From: Streptomyces canus
GTDB taxonomy: Bacteria; Actinomycetota; Actinomycetes; Streptomycetales; Streptomycetaceae
Reading direction: 5' to 3'
Length of the DNA stretch: 64,000 bases
Assembly (NCBI RefSeq): GCF_001514145.1
Contig: NZ_KQ948682.1
Span: 1-64,000 of the forward strand
Position numbers and translations under genes: made by a program. How positions within the stretch are numbered: the first letter of the stretch is position 1; the number at the start of each line of letters is the position of its first letter. The notes under the pieces were generated by a model that made no database searches, was not told where the DNA came from, and saw only the letters and a list, made by a program, of their open reading frames with translations. Shown one piece after another: positions 50,401 to 58,568 of the stretch.

Positions 50401-51371
50401 AGGACCTGGAGGCGTTGCGGCAAAAGCTCAGGCCGAAGGCGCGCCAGGCCCTGTCCCAGGCGGCGGCCGCGACCGCGTCCCGCGAGGGCGGCGAGTCCCT
50501 GGAGCGCAAGGGCCTGACGGACTGGACGATCGGCACGCTCACGCGCGTCTTCGAGACCCGTCGCGCCGGCCAGCCGGTGAAGGCGTACCCGGCGCTGGTG
50601 GACGACGGTGACACCGTCTCGGTCCGGCTCTTCGACACGGAGGCGGAGCAGGCCGAGGCGATGTGGAAGGGCACGCGGCGGCTGATCGTGCGCAACATCC
50701 CGGTGAGTCCGGCGAAGTTCGCGTCCGAGAAGCTGACGAACCCCCAGAAGCTCGCCCTGTCGTCGAATCCGCACGGCTCGATCCAGGCGCTGTTCGACGA
50801 CTGCGCGACCGCTGCGGCGGACAAGCTGATCGGGGACTTCGGGGGGCCGACGTGGGACGAGGAGTCGTACCGGAAGCTGTACGACAAGGTGCGCGCCGAG
50901 ATCGTCGACACCACCGTCCGTACGGTCGGGCAGGTGCAGCAGGTGCTCGCCGCCTGGCAGGCCTGTGAGCGGCGCCTGAAGACCGTACGGAGCCCGGCGC
51001 TGCTGGCGAACCTGGCGGACGTACGGGCGCAGTTGGACGCGCTGGTGAAGCCGGGGTTCGTGACGGCGACGGGGTTGCGCCGGCTGCCCGACCTGATGCG
51101 TTACCTGGTCGCCGCGGACCGCCGTCTCCAGCAGATGCCGACGAACGTCCAGCGGGACACGACCCGTATGGAGAAGGTCCACGAGATGCAGGACGAGTAC
51201 GCCTGGCTCCTGGAACAGCTTCCGCAGGGTCGGCCGGTGCCTCAGCAGGTTCTGGACGTCCGCTGGATGATCGAGGAGCTGCGGGTCAGCTATTTCGCCC
51301 ACGCGCTCGGCACGGCGTACCCGATCTCCGACAAGCGGATCGTGAAGACGATCGACACGCTGGCGCCGTGA
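47412..51371 (+). CDS. hrpA: ATP-dependent RNA helicase HrpA (DEAH family)
   Basis: A 1319-residue protein, the usual HrpA length. Walker A is GETGSGKTTQIPK (about 104-116). The DEAH box is DEAHERSLNIDFLLGYL, then SATID, FLSGEREIRD, TNVAETSLTVPGIKYVID and QRKGRCGRTSDG. The C-terminal 600 residues are the HrpA-specific extension (DUF3418 region, VYLEAD-poor but with LFFIRNALVEGDW-like motifs). HrpA unwinds RNA and helps rescue stalled ribosomes. It is flanked by two identical tRNA-Asp genes, transcribed the same way. ATG 47412 gives MSTHPAPAPGTPAFGDLAAR. Confidence 0.95.
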   Translation: MSTHPAPAPGTPAFGDLAARLTELSLRDAHRLGRRLEGARKIRKPEARAAVLSEIEAEAGKGQERVRARRARVPAVSYPEQLPVSQKKDDIAAAIRDHQVVIVAGETGSGKTTQIPKICLELGRGVKGMIGHTQPRRIAARTVAERVAEELDTPLGEAVGWKVRFTDQVNQDATFVKLMTDGILLAEIQTDRELRAYDTIIIDEAHERSLNIDFLLGYLAQLLPKRPDLKVVITSATIDPERFSRHFGDAPIVEVSGRTYPVEVRYRPLLEDDSDDADRDQITAICDAVEELQGEGKGDILVFLSGEREIRDTADALVKKNYRFTEVLPLYARLSHAEQHRVFQQHTGRRIVLATNVAETSLTVPGIKYVIDPGFARISRYSHRTKVQRLPIEPVSQASANQRKGRCGRTSDGICIRLYSEEDFNGRPEFTDAEILRTNLASVILQMTAAGLGDIEKFPFIDPPDHRNIRDGVQLLQELGALDPAQKDVRKRLTDTGRKLAQLPVDPRLARMVLEADKNGCVREVMVIAAALSIQDPRERPADKQTQADQQHARFKDETSDFLAYLNLWRYVREQQKERGSSSFRRMCKQEYLNFLRIREWQDIYSQLRTVAKQMGIHLNEDDAPDQSVHVSLLAGLLSHIGMKDVKDGNKNEYLGARSAKFAIFPGSALFKKQPRFVMSAELVETSRLWARVNAKIEPEWVEPLAEHLLKRTYSEPHWEKDQAAVMAYEKVTLYGVPIVAQRKVNYGRIDPESSRELFIRNALVEGDWRTHHKFFADNRKLLSEVEELEHRARRRDIVVDDDTLFDFYDQRVPEHVVSGAHFDSWWKRKRHEQEDYLDFERAMLIRESAEAVTKADYPDSWRQGPLKFRVTYQFEPGADADGVTVHIPLQVLNQVTDDGFDWQIPGLREELVTELIRSLPKPIRRNYVPAPNFARRFLDTAVPLQEPLTVTMARELKRMVGVPFDAEDFDWTRVPEHLRITFRIVDERRRNLAEDKDLEALRQKLRPKARQALSQAAAATASREGGESLERKGLTDWTIGTLTRVFETRRAGQPVKAYPALVDDGDTVSVRLFDTEAEQAEAMWKGTRRLIVRNIPVSPAKFASEKLTNPQKLALSSNPHGSIQALFDDCATAAADKLIGDFGGPTWDEESYRKLYDKVRAEIVDTTVRTVGQVQQVLAAWQACERRLKTVRSPALLANLADVRAQLDALVKPGFVTATGLRRLPDLMRYLVAADRRLQQMPTNVQRDTTRMEKVHEMQDEYAWLLEQLPQGRPVPQQVLDVRWMIEELRVSYFAHALGTAYPISDKRIVKTIDTLAP

Positions 51372-51465
51372 CGGCTCCCGCACACAGGGTGAGTTCGACC
51401 AGGACCTCCCTGCTCCTGTACAGTCCTTCTCGCAGCGCAACGCAGCAGTAAGCGCCGCGAAACCT

Positions 51466-51540
51466 GGTCCTGTGGAGCAGTTTGGAGTGCTCGCCACCCT
51501 GTCAAGGTGGAGGCCGCGGGTTCAAATCCCGTCAGGACCG
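51466..51540 (+). tRNA. tRNA-Asp (GTC), copy 2
   Basis: Identical to the tRNA-Asp at 47124-47198, including anticodon GTC and discriminator G. TACAGT at 51419-51424 is a candidate -10, with a weak TCGACC -35 18 bases upstream. A terminator follows at 51553. Confidence 0.95.
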
Positions 51541-51552
51541 CAGTTGGAAGTC

Positions 51553-51590
51553 AGGCCCGCATCCCGGGAACGGGGAGCGGGCCTTCTTCG
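51553..51590 (+). terminator. Terminator of the second tRNA-Asp gene
   Basis: AGGCCCGC (51553-51560) pairs with GCGGGCCT (51577-51584), followed by TCTTCGT. The stem lies 12 bases after the tRNA. Confidence 0.75.
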
Positions 51591-51750
51591 TGTGTGTACG
51601 CCGGGTCCAGGCAAGCTCTCAGACTGTCCGACGCTTGAGCACGAGGCCGTGCGTGAGGTGCCGGCGGCGTCCACGCCATCTTGACGGCGTCGCGTCGCAC
51701 CGGTACCCAGAAACCAGGCCCCCGTTCCCAGCGGAGCCCGGAGGTGGCGT

Positions 51751-51942
51751 ATGGCGGCAACGGCCAGGCACGAGACGCGGGCACTGTTGCGCGCACACCT
51801 GGCGGCCGCGTCGTCGTACCGGCATCTGACCCGCCATTGCCCGATCTGCCACCGCCTGTTGCGGCTGGCGATGGATTCCGCCCCAGGGACCGCGCCGGCC
51901 CCGGACGAGGCCGTCGAGGACGAAAGCCCCTCCCCGGCGTGA
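51751..51942 (+). CDS. DUF6274 family small protein
   Basis: A 63-residue protein: MAATARHETRALLRAHLAAA, then SSYRHLTRHCPICHRLLRLAM. The CPIC pair with the neighbouring His residues could hold a metal. The family is confined to Streptomyces relatives and its function is unknown. GGAGGTGGCGT gives a strong ribosome-binding site. It lies upstream of, and convergent to, bldC. Confidence 0.8.
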   Translation: MAATARHETRALLRAHLAAASSYRHLTRHCPICHRLLRLAMDSAPGTAPAPDEAVEDESPSPA

Positions 51943-52225
51943 CCCTCGACCCCAACCCCCGCCCCACCGACGGGAGTCCGGGACGCGTGCCTCCTTTAGC
52001 GCACGGGAGTCAGGGGTAACAAGGACTCTGGCATGTGACGGGAGTCACCGCATGAGTTTCTGAAACCGTGGAACTTACCCCTCCCCTACAACAGGTCAAT
52101 TTAATATGTGCAATTGCACTCTCGTTCGCACGCCTGCCAGGGGCCCCTCACAGGAGATCCGACACCCCTCCCCAGACTCCGACAAGCCCGCTCACAGGGC
52201 TGCCGATCGCCCATCCTGCACGCAC

Positions 52226-52265
52226 AAAAAAGATCGCGCTGGACTCGGCGGAGTCCAGCGCGATC
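52226..52265 (-). terminator. Intrinsic terminator of bldC
   Basis: GATCGCGCTGGACTC (52232-52246) pairs perfectly with 52251-52265, with a 4-base loop, and on the minus strand it is followed by six U (52226-52231). It lies about 115 bases after the bldC stop. The stretch 51943-52379 holds no gene; it includes an AT-rich patch near 52090 and this terminator. Confidence 0.9.
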
Positions 52266-52379
52266 GACGACGAGGTGGAGAATGGGCCCTGTTGGGGCAG
52301 GACCCGCGTCGCTTGGAGCCAGGGTTCGGGCAGCGCGGCCAACTGGGGGGCCAGCCGGTTTGCCCGGTTATTCAGTTGT

Positions 52380-52586
52380 TCAGGCCTCGCTGCGCTGCTG
52401 CGGGATGCCCGCGAGCAGAGCGCGGACCTCGGCCTCGCGGTAACGGCGGTGCCCGCCGAGCGTACGGATCGACGTGAGCTTGCCGGCCTTCGCCCACCGC
52501 GTGACCGTCTTCGGGTCCACGCGGAACATCGTGGCGACCTCAGCCGGGGTCAGCAGCGGCTCGGCATCAGGGGTGCGAGCGGTCAT
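52380..52586 (-). CDS. bldC: Developmental regulator BldC (MerR-like DNA-binding protein)
   Basis: A 68-residue protein reading MTARTPDAEPLLTPAEVATM and onward to GIPQQRSEA, which matches S. coelicolor BldC as I remember it. It is a small MerR-like helix-turn-helix (VDPKTVTRWAKAGKLTSI) that binds DNA as head-to-tail oligomers on direct repeats and restrains entry into development. The start ATG follows GAGGAGG. It is transcribed alone with its own intrinsic terminator. Upstream, 52602-52618 and 52825-52843 are inverted repeats that may regulate it. Confidence 0.95.
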   Translation of the reverse strand: MTARTPDAEPLLTPAEVATMFRVDPKTVTRWAKAGKLTSIRTLGGHRRYREAEVRALLAGIPQQRSEA

Positions 52587-52601
52587 GAGCGGCCTCCTCG
52601 G

Positions 52602-52618
52602 GAGAACCGATCGTTCTC
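52602..52618. promoter_or_regulatory. Palindrome in the bldC leader
   Basis: GAGAAC-CGATC-GTTCTC has perfect 6-bp arms and lies just upstream of the bldC ribosome-binding site. A possible -10 (TTTAGAG) is a few bases further upstream on the minus strand. It may be an operator near the transcription start. Confidence 0.5.
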
Positions 52619-52824
52619 GGTTCTTTCCTCTAAATTCTGCACCTTGACCCGCGTTGCCCGAAATGGCGGATGCGGGTCGAGTCGGTTATAGGACGAACGG
52701 CTTGTCCTCGGCACTACAACTACACCATCCGTCCAGCCGCGTCGGCCAAACCGATGGAATTGCCCCCCAGGTGTTCATCGGCGACGGAAGCCGATGGACC
52801 ATGCCATAGCGGACAGTCACGCCA

Positions 52825-52843
52825 CTGTGACGATCAGTCACAG
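52825..52843. promoter_or_regulatory. Inverted repeat in the bldC upstream region
   Basis: CTGTGAC-GATCA-GTCACAG has perfect 7-bp arms and resembles a CRP-type half-site pair with one extra spacer base. Further GTCAC copies flank it at 52816-52820 and 52855-52859. The whole gap 52587-53100 (514 bases) holds no gene. Confidence 0.5.
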
Positions 52844-53100
52844 AGCGATCAGGAGTCACCAGACCCCCCAAAGCGGAACCTCCCCCGGGCCCCTTGTCCT
52901 ATTTTGGCACGAGGAGGGGCAAGAGATGCAAGAGCCGGGTACGTGCGGTCCGTCACGCTTGACACTCCGTGAGGTGTACGCCCGGATCGGGACCTACGTC
53001 CCCTTGTCGGTGAGACTTCAGGGGAAGCTGACACCTTGAGCGAGGACGAAACCCCAAAACGGGCGTCAGGTCAAACGCCAGTTCGTGACATGGCGCACAT

Positions 53101-53943
53101 TCAGTTCGCCGAGCGCCGGTCCCTGATGCCCCGCCAGCGCTCCACGAGCCGCCCGTAGGCCTCGCCCGCCGCGGCCCCGTCGCCGTGCCTGAGCGCCTCG
53201 ATGCCCTCGGCCACGTCCGCCGCCGAGTGGTCGTCCTCCAGCTCGCCCGGCGGCAGCACATGCACCAGACCGCCGTAGTCGAGCTCGACCAGCGAGCGCG
53301 GATGGAACTCCTCCAGCCAGCGCCCCACGTCGATCAGACCGTCGATGAGCGGTCCCTCGTCGATGGCGTCCTTGAGGGCCCGCAGACCCCGAGCCACACG
53401 CCGCCGGGCCTGCACCATGGGCGTCCGGTAGCGCAGCATCGGCGGGATCTCACCGGAACCCTTGTCGAAGCGCCGCTCCTCGTCGGAGACGAGCACGAAC
53501 CAGTTCAGCGGCACCTGCCAGGTCGCGGTGCGGATCCAGGGCCGGGCGTCCGGGTTCCGGGCGAGCCAGCGCTCGTAGTCCTGGGCGGTCTGGCGGCGTA
53601 CGACCTCGGGCAGCACCGCGTCGAGGACCGGCCCCGGCAGCTCCTCCCCGAGCTCCTCCAGGGCCAGCCAGCCGCGCAGCCGAGTGCGCCACGGGCACAC
53701 GCACACCACGCCGTCCACGTCGAGCACGAAGGCGTCGCTGCTCTCGTGCACCGGCACCGGGACCGGCGGGGTGGGCACCAGGTCGGCCAGGGAGCGACGC
53801 AGTTCGTCCTGGTACGACGGACGCTCCGGGCGGCGGGCGTAACGGGCCCAGTGACTGCGCTCGGGCTCGGGGAAGGCGGCCAGCGGTTCGTACACGCGCA
53901 GATAGGTCGCGTACGGGACGATCACCGAGGACACCTTGGGCAC
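53101..53943 (-). CDS. Conserved hypothetical protein (between bldC and vdh)
   Basis: A 280-residue soluble protein starting VPKVSSVIVPYATYLRVYEPL, with no signal peptide. It has conserved-looking blocks (AFVLDVDGVVCVCPWRTRLRG, WQVPLNWFVLVSDEERRF, LVELDYGGLVHVLPPGEL partly quoted) and an acidic tail. I do not recognise a named domain; homologues are, from memory, found next to bldC and vdh in Streptomyces. The GTG start at 53943 gives the best agreement with that type; 53994 is an alternative. Confidence 0.7.
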   Translation of the reverse strand: MPKVSSVIVPYATYLRVYEPLAAFPEPERSHWARYARRPERPSYQDELRRSLADLVPTPPVPVPVHESSDAFVLDVDGVVCVCPWRTRLRGWLALEELGEELPGPVLDAVLPEVVRRQTAQDYERWLARNPDARPWIRTATWQVPLNWFVLVSDEERRFDKGSGEIPPMLRYRTPMVQARRRVARGLRALKDAIDEGPLIDGLIDVGRWLEEFHPRSLVELDYGGLVHVLPPGELEDDHSAADVAEGIEALRHGDGAAAGEAYGRLVERWRGIRDRRSAN

Positions 53944-54165
53944 GCCTGCTCTCTCCCCCGCCGCCTGCCGGGAAAACCTGCGAAACCCGCACACAAACGT
54001 GCGGGAAAACTATGCAAATCGTCGCACGCCCGTCCCCCGGGAGGAGGTGATCCTGAGCACTGCACGGTCATGGGCCGCCACAAGCCCTAATCTCGTGCTC
54101 ACAGGTCCCGCCACCCTTACGGGCGCCTGTGTCCCATCGCCGCAATGTACCCAGGAGTCACCACA

Positions 54166-55266
54166 GTGACCGACGTAACCGGCGCCGCTGCCGACGTGCT
54201 GCACACCCTGTTCCACTCGGACCAGGGCGGCCATGAGCAGGTCGTGCTCTGCCAGGACCGCAAGAGCGGCCTCAAGGCCGTCATCGCCCTCCACTCCACC
54301 GCGCTCGGCCCCGCCCTCGGCGGGACCCGCTTCTACCCGTACGCGAGCGAGCAGGAGGCCGTCGCCGACGCGCTGAACCTCGCGCGCGGGATGTCGTACA
54401 AGAACGCCATGGCCGGGCTCGGCCACGGCGGCGGCAAGGCCGTGATCATCGGCGACCCGGAGCGCGACAAGAGCGAGGACCTGCTCCTCGCCTACGGCCG
54501 CTTCGTGGCCTCGCTCGGCGGCCGCTACGTCACCGCGTGCGACGTCGGCACGTACGTCGCCGACATGGACGTCGTCGCACGCGAGTGCCGCTGGACCACC
54601 GGCCGCTCCCCCGAGAACGGCGGCGCCGGCGACTCCTCCGTCCTCACCGCCTTCGGCGTCTACCAGGGCATGCGGGCCAGCGCACAGCACCTGTGGGGCG
54701 ACCCCTCGCTGCGTGACCGCAGGATCGGCGTCGCGGGCGTCGGCAAGGTCGGGCACCACCTGGTGGAGCACCTCGTCGAGGAGGGCGCCGAGGTCCTGAT
54801 CACGGACGTACGCCAGGAGGCCGTGGAGCGGATCGCCGGCCGGCACCCCTCCGTCTCCCCCGTCGCCGACACCGGCACGCTGATCCGGACCGAGGGTCTC
54901 GACATCTACGCCCCCTGCGCGCTCGGCGGAGCCCTGAACGACGTCTCCGTGCCCGCGCTGACCGCGAGGATCGTCTGCGGGGCCGCCAACAACCAGCTAG
55001 AGCACCCGGGCGTGGAGAAGGACCTCGCCGACCGCGGGATCCTCTACGCGCCGGACTACGTGGTGAACGCCGGAGGGGTCATCCAGGTCGCCGACGAACT
55101 GCACGGGTTCGACTTCGAACGGTGCCGGGCGAAGGCCGCGAAGATCTTCGACACCACCCTGACGATCTTCGCACGTGCGAAGGAAGACGGGATTCCGCCG
55201 GCCGCCGCGGCCGACCGGATCGCCGAGCAGCGGATGCACGAGGCGGCCACGAAACCGGTGCGCTGA
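54166..55266 (+). CDS. vdh: Valine (Leu/Phe/Val) dehydrogenase
   Basis: A 366-residue NAD-dependent amino-acid dehydrogenase that deaminates valine, leucine or isoleucine to 2-oxoacids, feeding branched-chain acyl precursors for polyketides. The catalytic Lys lies in GLGHGGGKAVIIGDP (about 85-99), and the substrate region ALGPALGGTRFYPY and AMAGLGHGG are conserved. NAD-binding IGVAGVGKVGHHLVEHL is near 185. GTG 54166 gives MTDVTGAAADVLHTLFHSDQ and a length close to S. coelicolor Vdh; AGGAG lies ten bases upstream. Confidence 0.95.
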   Translation: MTDVTGAAADVLHTLFHSDQGGHEQVVLCQDRKSGLKAVIALHSTALGPALGGTRFYPYASEQEAVADALNLARGMSYKNAMAGLGHGGGKAVIIGDPERDKSEDLLLAYGRFVASLGGRYVTACDVGTYVADMDVVARECRWTTGRSPENGGAGDSSVLTAFGVYQGMRASAQHLWGDPSLRDRRIGVAGVGKVGHHLVEHLVEEGAEVLITDVRQEAVERIAGRHPSVSPVADTGTLIRTEGLDIYAPCALGGALNDVSVPALTARIVCGAANNQLEHPGVEKDLADRGILYAPDYVVNAGGVIQVADELHGFDFERCRAKAAKIFDTTLTIFARAKEDGIPPAAAADRIAEQRMHEAATKPVR

Positions 55267-55547
55267 CGTTTGACCGGTACCCGTCGGCGCACACTTAGAG
55301 AGAACTCTCACGTTCGTCGGCGGGTCGGCCGCGAAGAAGTGGTTAAAATCGCGGTTGACCAGCGGGGACGGGGCTCCCCGAGGGTTCTGGGCCAGGGCAC
55401 GTGCTGCGGGCGACGTACCGTATGGGCGTGGGCTCAGGTACCGTGGAAGCCCTACGGACCGGTCTCTCTGCGGAGAGTCCGTTCTAGATCATGAACGCGT
55501 GTCAAGACTCTGGGGCCACCGAGCCCCGTATTCGAGGGGGTCGAGCC

Positions 55548-55799
55548 ATGGGGCGCGGCCGGGCAAAGGCCAAGCAGACGAAGGTCGCCCGCCAGCTGAA
55601 GTACAGCAGCGGCGGGACTGACCTGTCGCGTCTGGCCAATGAGCTGGGCGCTTCGACTTCGAGTCAGCCGCCGAATGGCGAGCCGTTCGAAGACGACGAC
55701 GAGGAAGACGACCCGTACGCCCAGTACGCGGATCTCTACAACGACGACGAGGACGAGGACGACGAGTCCGGTCCTGCGTCTCAACGCCGCGGAGCTTGA
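55548..55799 (+). CDS. DUF3073 family protein
   Basis: An 83-residue protein with a basic N-terminus (MGRGRAKAKQTKVARQLKYS) and an acidic C-terminus (EDDDEEDDPYAQYADLYNDD). It is conserved throughout actinobacteria, usually beside purine genes, with no known function. The charge split suggests nucleic-acid contact by the N-terminus. GAGGGGG lies about eight bases before the ATG. The upstream gap 55267-55547 contains an inverted repeat GAGAG-AA-CTCTC at 55298-55309 and a TTGACC at 55270-55275. Confidence 0.85.
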   Translation: MGRGRAKAKQTKVARQLKYSSGGTDLSRLANELGASTSSQPPNGEPFEDDDEEDDPYAQYADLYNDDEDEDDESGPASQRRGA

Positions 55800-55816
55800 C
55801 GACCCAGCTGTGCGTT

Positions 55817-55856
55817 AACCCGGTCCGGGGTGGTCCACACCACCGGACCGGGTTTT
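55817..55856 (+). terminator. Terminator after DUF3073 gene
   Basis: AACCCGGTCCGG (55817-55828) pairs with CCGGACCGGGTT (55843-55854), with extra GGTG/CACC pairing in the loop, followed by TT. It lies between convergent genes and could serve both. Confidence 0.85.
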
Positions 55857-55874
55857 GCGCTGCCTGTCGGTTCC

Positions 55875-56939
55875 TCAGGCGTAGTCACCGACGAGCTCGG
55901 CACCCGTGGTGTGGTCACCGCGATCCGTGATCTCGCCCGCGACCCATGACTCGACCCCGCGGTCGGCCAGGGTGGCCAGGGCGACGTCCGCCGACTCCTC
56001 GGGCACGATCGCGATCATGCCGACGCCCATGTTCAGGGTCTTCTCCAGCTCCAGGCGCTCGACCTGACCGGTCCTGCCGACGAGGTCGAAGACCGGGCCC
56101 GGGGTCCAGGTGGTGCGGTCCACGACGGCGTGCAGGCCGTCGGGGATCACACGGGCCAGGTTGGCCGCCAGACCGCCGCCGGTGACGTGCGAGAAGGCGT
56201 GCACCTGGGCCGTGCGGATCAGGGCCAGGCAGTCCAGTGAGTAGATCTTGGTGGGCTCCAGGAGCTCCTCGCCGAGGGTGCGGCCGAGTTCGTCGATCCG
56301 GGCGTCCAGGGCGAAGCCCGCCTGGTTCAGGAGCACATGCCGCACGAGCGAGTACCCGTTCGAGTGAAGACCCGAGGCCGCCATGGCGATGACCGCGTCA
56401 CCCTTACGGATGCGATCCGCGCCGAGCAGCCGGTCGGCCTCCACGACACCCGTACCGGCGCCGGCGACGTCGAAGTCGTCCGGGCCGAGCAGACCCGGGT
56501 GCTCGGCCGTCTCGCCGCCCACCAGGGCGCAGCCGGCGAGCACACAGCCCTCGGCGATGCCCTTGACGATCGCGGCGACCCGCTCGGGGTGGACCTTGCC
56601 GACGCAGATGTAGTCGGTCATGAACAGCGGCTCGGCGCCGCACACCACGATGTCGTCCATGACCATCGCGACCAGGTCGTGGCCGATGGTGTCGTAGACG
56701 CCCAGCTGGCGCGCGATGTCGACCTTGGTGCCCACGCCGTCGGTGGCGGAGGCGAGCAGGGGACGCTCGTAGCGCTTGAGGGCGGAGGCGTCGAAGAGGC
56801 CGGCGAAACCGCCGAGGCCGCCGAGGACCTCGGGGCGCTGGGTCTTCTTCACCCACTCCTTCATCAGCTCTACGGCGCGGTCGCCCGCCTCGATGTCGAC
56901 GCCCGCGGCTGCGTAGCTGGCACCAGTTGTCTCAGACAT
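55875..56939 (-). CDS. purM: Phosphoribosylformylglycinamidine cyclo-ligase (AIR synthetase)
   Basis: A 354-residue enzyme making aminoimidazole ribonucleotide from FGAM with ATP. Motifs: YAAAGVDIEAGDRAVELMK, ATDGVGTKVDIARQ, HDLVAMVMDDIVVCGAEPLF in part, GCALVGGETAEHPG, AASGLHSNGYSLVR and HVTGGGLAANLARVIP. It lies 45 bases downstream of purF on the same strand, so one operon is likely. ATG 56939. Confidence 0.97.
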   Translation of the reverse strand: MSETTGASYAAAGVDIEAGDRAVELMKEWVKKTQRPEVLGGLGGFAGLFDASALKRYERPLLASATDGVGTKVDIARQLGVYDTIGHDLVAMVMDDIVVCGAEPLFMTDYICVGKVHPERVAAIVKGIAEGCVLAGCALVGGETAEHPGLLGPDDFDVAGAGTGVVEADRLLGADRIRKGDAVIAMAASGLHSNGYSLVRHVLLNQAGFALDARIDELGRTLGEELLEPTKIYSLDCLALIRTAQVHAFSHVTGGGLAANLARVIPDGLHAVVDRTTWTPGPVFDLVGRTGQVERLELEKTLNMGVGMIAIVPEESADVALATLADRGVESWVAGEITDRGDHTTGAELVGDYA

Positions 56940-56984
56940 GGCAGTAGAGAACCTTCGTGTCGTACGGCAGGTATGACGGGCTGC

Positions 56985-58511
56985 CTACGGGCGACGGATC
57001 GCGTCGGCCGCGGCCGTGGCGGCGGGCCCTGCGGCCAGCTCGGTCTCCAGGAGCTGCTTGCCGAGCAGCTCGGGGTCCGGGAGCTCCATCGGGTACTCGC
57101 CGTCGAAGCAGGCGCGGCAGAGGTTCGGCTTGGCGATGGTGGTCGCCTCGATCATGCCGTCGATGGAGATGTACGCCAGGGAGTCGGCGCCGAGCGAGGT
57201 GCCGATCTCGTCGATGGTCATGCCGTTGGCGATGAGCTCGGCGCGGGTGGCGAAGTCGATGCCGAAGAAGCAGGGCCACTTCACGGGGGGCGAGGAGATC
57301 CGGATGTGGACCTCGGCGGCGCCCGCCTCGCGGAGCATGCGAACCAGGGCGCGCTGGGTGTTGCCGCGGACGATCGAGTCGTCGACGACGACCAGACGCT
57401 TGCCCTTGATGACTTCCTTGAGCGGGTTCAGCTTCAGGCGGATGCCGAGCTGGCGAATGGTCTGGGAGGGCTGGATGAACGTACGGCCGACGTAGGCGTT
57501 CTTCACCAGGCCCGCGCCGAAGGGGATGCCGGAGGCTTCCGCGTAGCCGATGGCCGCCGGGGTGCCCGATTCCGGGGTCGCTATGACCAGGTCGGCGTCG
57601 ACGGGCGCTTCCTTGGCGAGCTTGCGGCCCATCTCCACGCGGGAGAGGTACACGTTCCGGCCGGCGATGTCGGTGTCGGGGCGCGCCAGATAGACGTACT
57701 CGAAGACACAGCCCTTGGGCTTCGCTTCCGCGAATCGGGAGGTGCGCAGGCCGTTCTCGTCGATGGCGACGAACTCGCCCGGCTCGATCTCGCGGACGTA
57801 GCTCGCGCCGCAGATGTCGAGGGCGGCGGACTCGGAGGCGACGACCCAGCCGCGCTCCAGGCGGCCGAGGACCAGCGGGCGGATGCCCTGCGGGTCGCGG
57901 GCGGCGTAGAGGGTGTGCTCGTCCATGAAGACGAGGGAGAAGGCGCCGCGCACCTTCGGGAGGACGGAGTGGGCCGCCTCCTCGATGGTCAGGGGCTTGC
58001 CGTCCTCGTCGACCTGGGCCGCGAGGAGCGCGGTGAGCAGGTCGGTGTCGTTGGTGGCGGCCACACGCGGGCTGCGGCCCTCCTGCTTGGGCAGGTCGGC
58101 GACCATCTCGGCGAGCTGCGCCGTGTTGACCAGGTTGCCGTTGTGGCCGAGCGCGATGGAACCGTGCGCGGTGGCACGGAATGTCGGCTGGGCATTCTCC
58201 CAGGTGGAGGCACCAGTGGTCGAGTAGCGGGCGTGACCGACCGCAAGGTGACCCTGGAGCGAACCGAGAGAGGTCTCGTCGAAGACCTGGGAAACGAGGC
58301 CCATGTCCTTGAAGACGAGGATCTGGGAGCCATTGCTGACCGCGATTCCCGCGGATTCCTGGCCCCGATGCTGGAGGGCGTAGAGCCCGAAGTACGTGAG
58401 CTTGGCGACCTCTTCGCCCGGAGCCCAGACACCGAAGACGCCACAAGCGTCCTGGGGGCCCTTCTCACCGGGGAGCAGGTCGTGGTTGAGTCGTCCGTCA
58501 CCACGTGGCAC
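56985..58511 (-). CDS. purF: Amidophosphoribosyltransferase
   Basis: A 508-residue enzyme catalysing the first committed purine step (PRPP plus glutamine to phosphoribosylamine). The Ntn glutaminase starts at Cys23 (DACGVFGVW) after a 22-residue propeptide. RYSTTGASTWENAQP and HNGNLVN complete that domain. The PRPP loop is VVVDDSIVRGNT, and C-terminal Cys residues (PKPNLCRACFDGEYP-like) fit the 4Fe-4S form. GTG 58511 is preceded by CGGAG at short spacing. purM follows at once. Confidence 0.97.
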   Translation of the reverse strand: MPRGDGRLNHDLLPGEKGPQDACGVFGVWAPGEEVAKLTYFGLYALQHRGQESAGIAVSNGSQILVFKDMGLVSQVFDETSLGSLQGHLAVGHARYSTTGASTWENAQPTFRATAHGSIALGHNGNLVNTAQLAEMVADLPKQEGRSPRVAATNDTDLLTALLAAQVDEDGKPLTIEEAAHSVLPKVRGAFSLVFMDEHTLYAARDPQGIRPLVLGRLERGWVVASESAALDICGASYVREIEPGEFVAIDENGLRTSRFAEAKPKGCVFEYVYLARPDTDIAGRNVYLSRVEMGRKLAKEAPVDADLVIATPESGTPAAIGYAEASGIPFGAGLVKNAYVGRTFIQPSQTIRQLGIRLKLNPLKEVIKGKRLVVVDDSIVRGNTQRALVRMLREAGAAEVHIRISSPPVKWPCFFGIDFATRAELIANGMTIDEIGTSLGADSLAYISIDGMIEATTIAKPNLCRACFDGEYPMELPDPELLGKQLLETELAAGPAATAAADAIRRP

Positions 58512-58568
58512 GGCTCCGAGTGTAGGCGAGATCGACCACTGGTCCGAATTCGTGGAGAGTGGGCTTTC

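Noticed and set aside
47124..51540. Integrated element between the two tRNA-Asp copies
   Set aside because: The interval contains only tRNA-Phe and hrpA, with no integrase, so it is not a mobile element.
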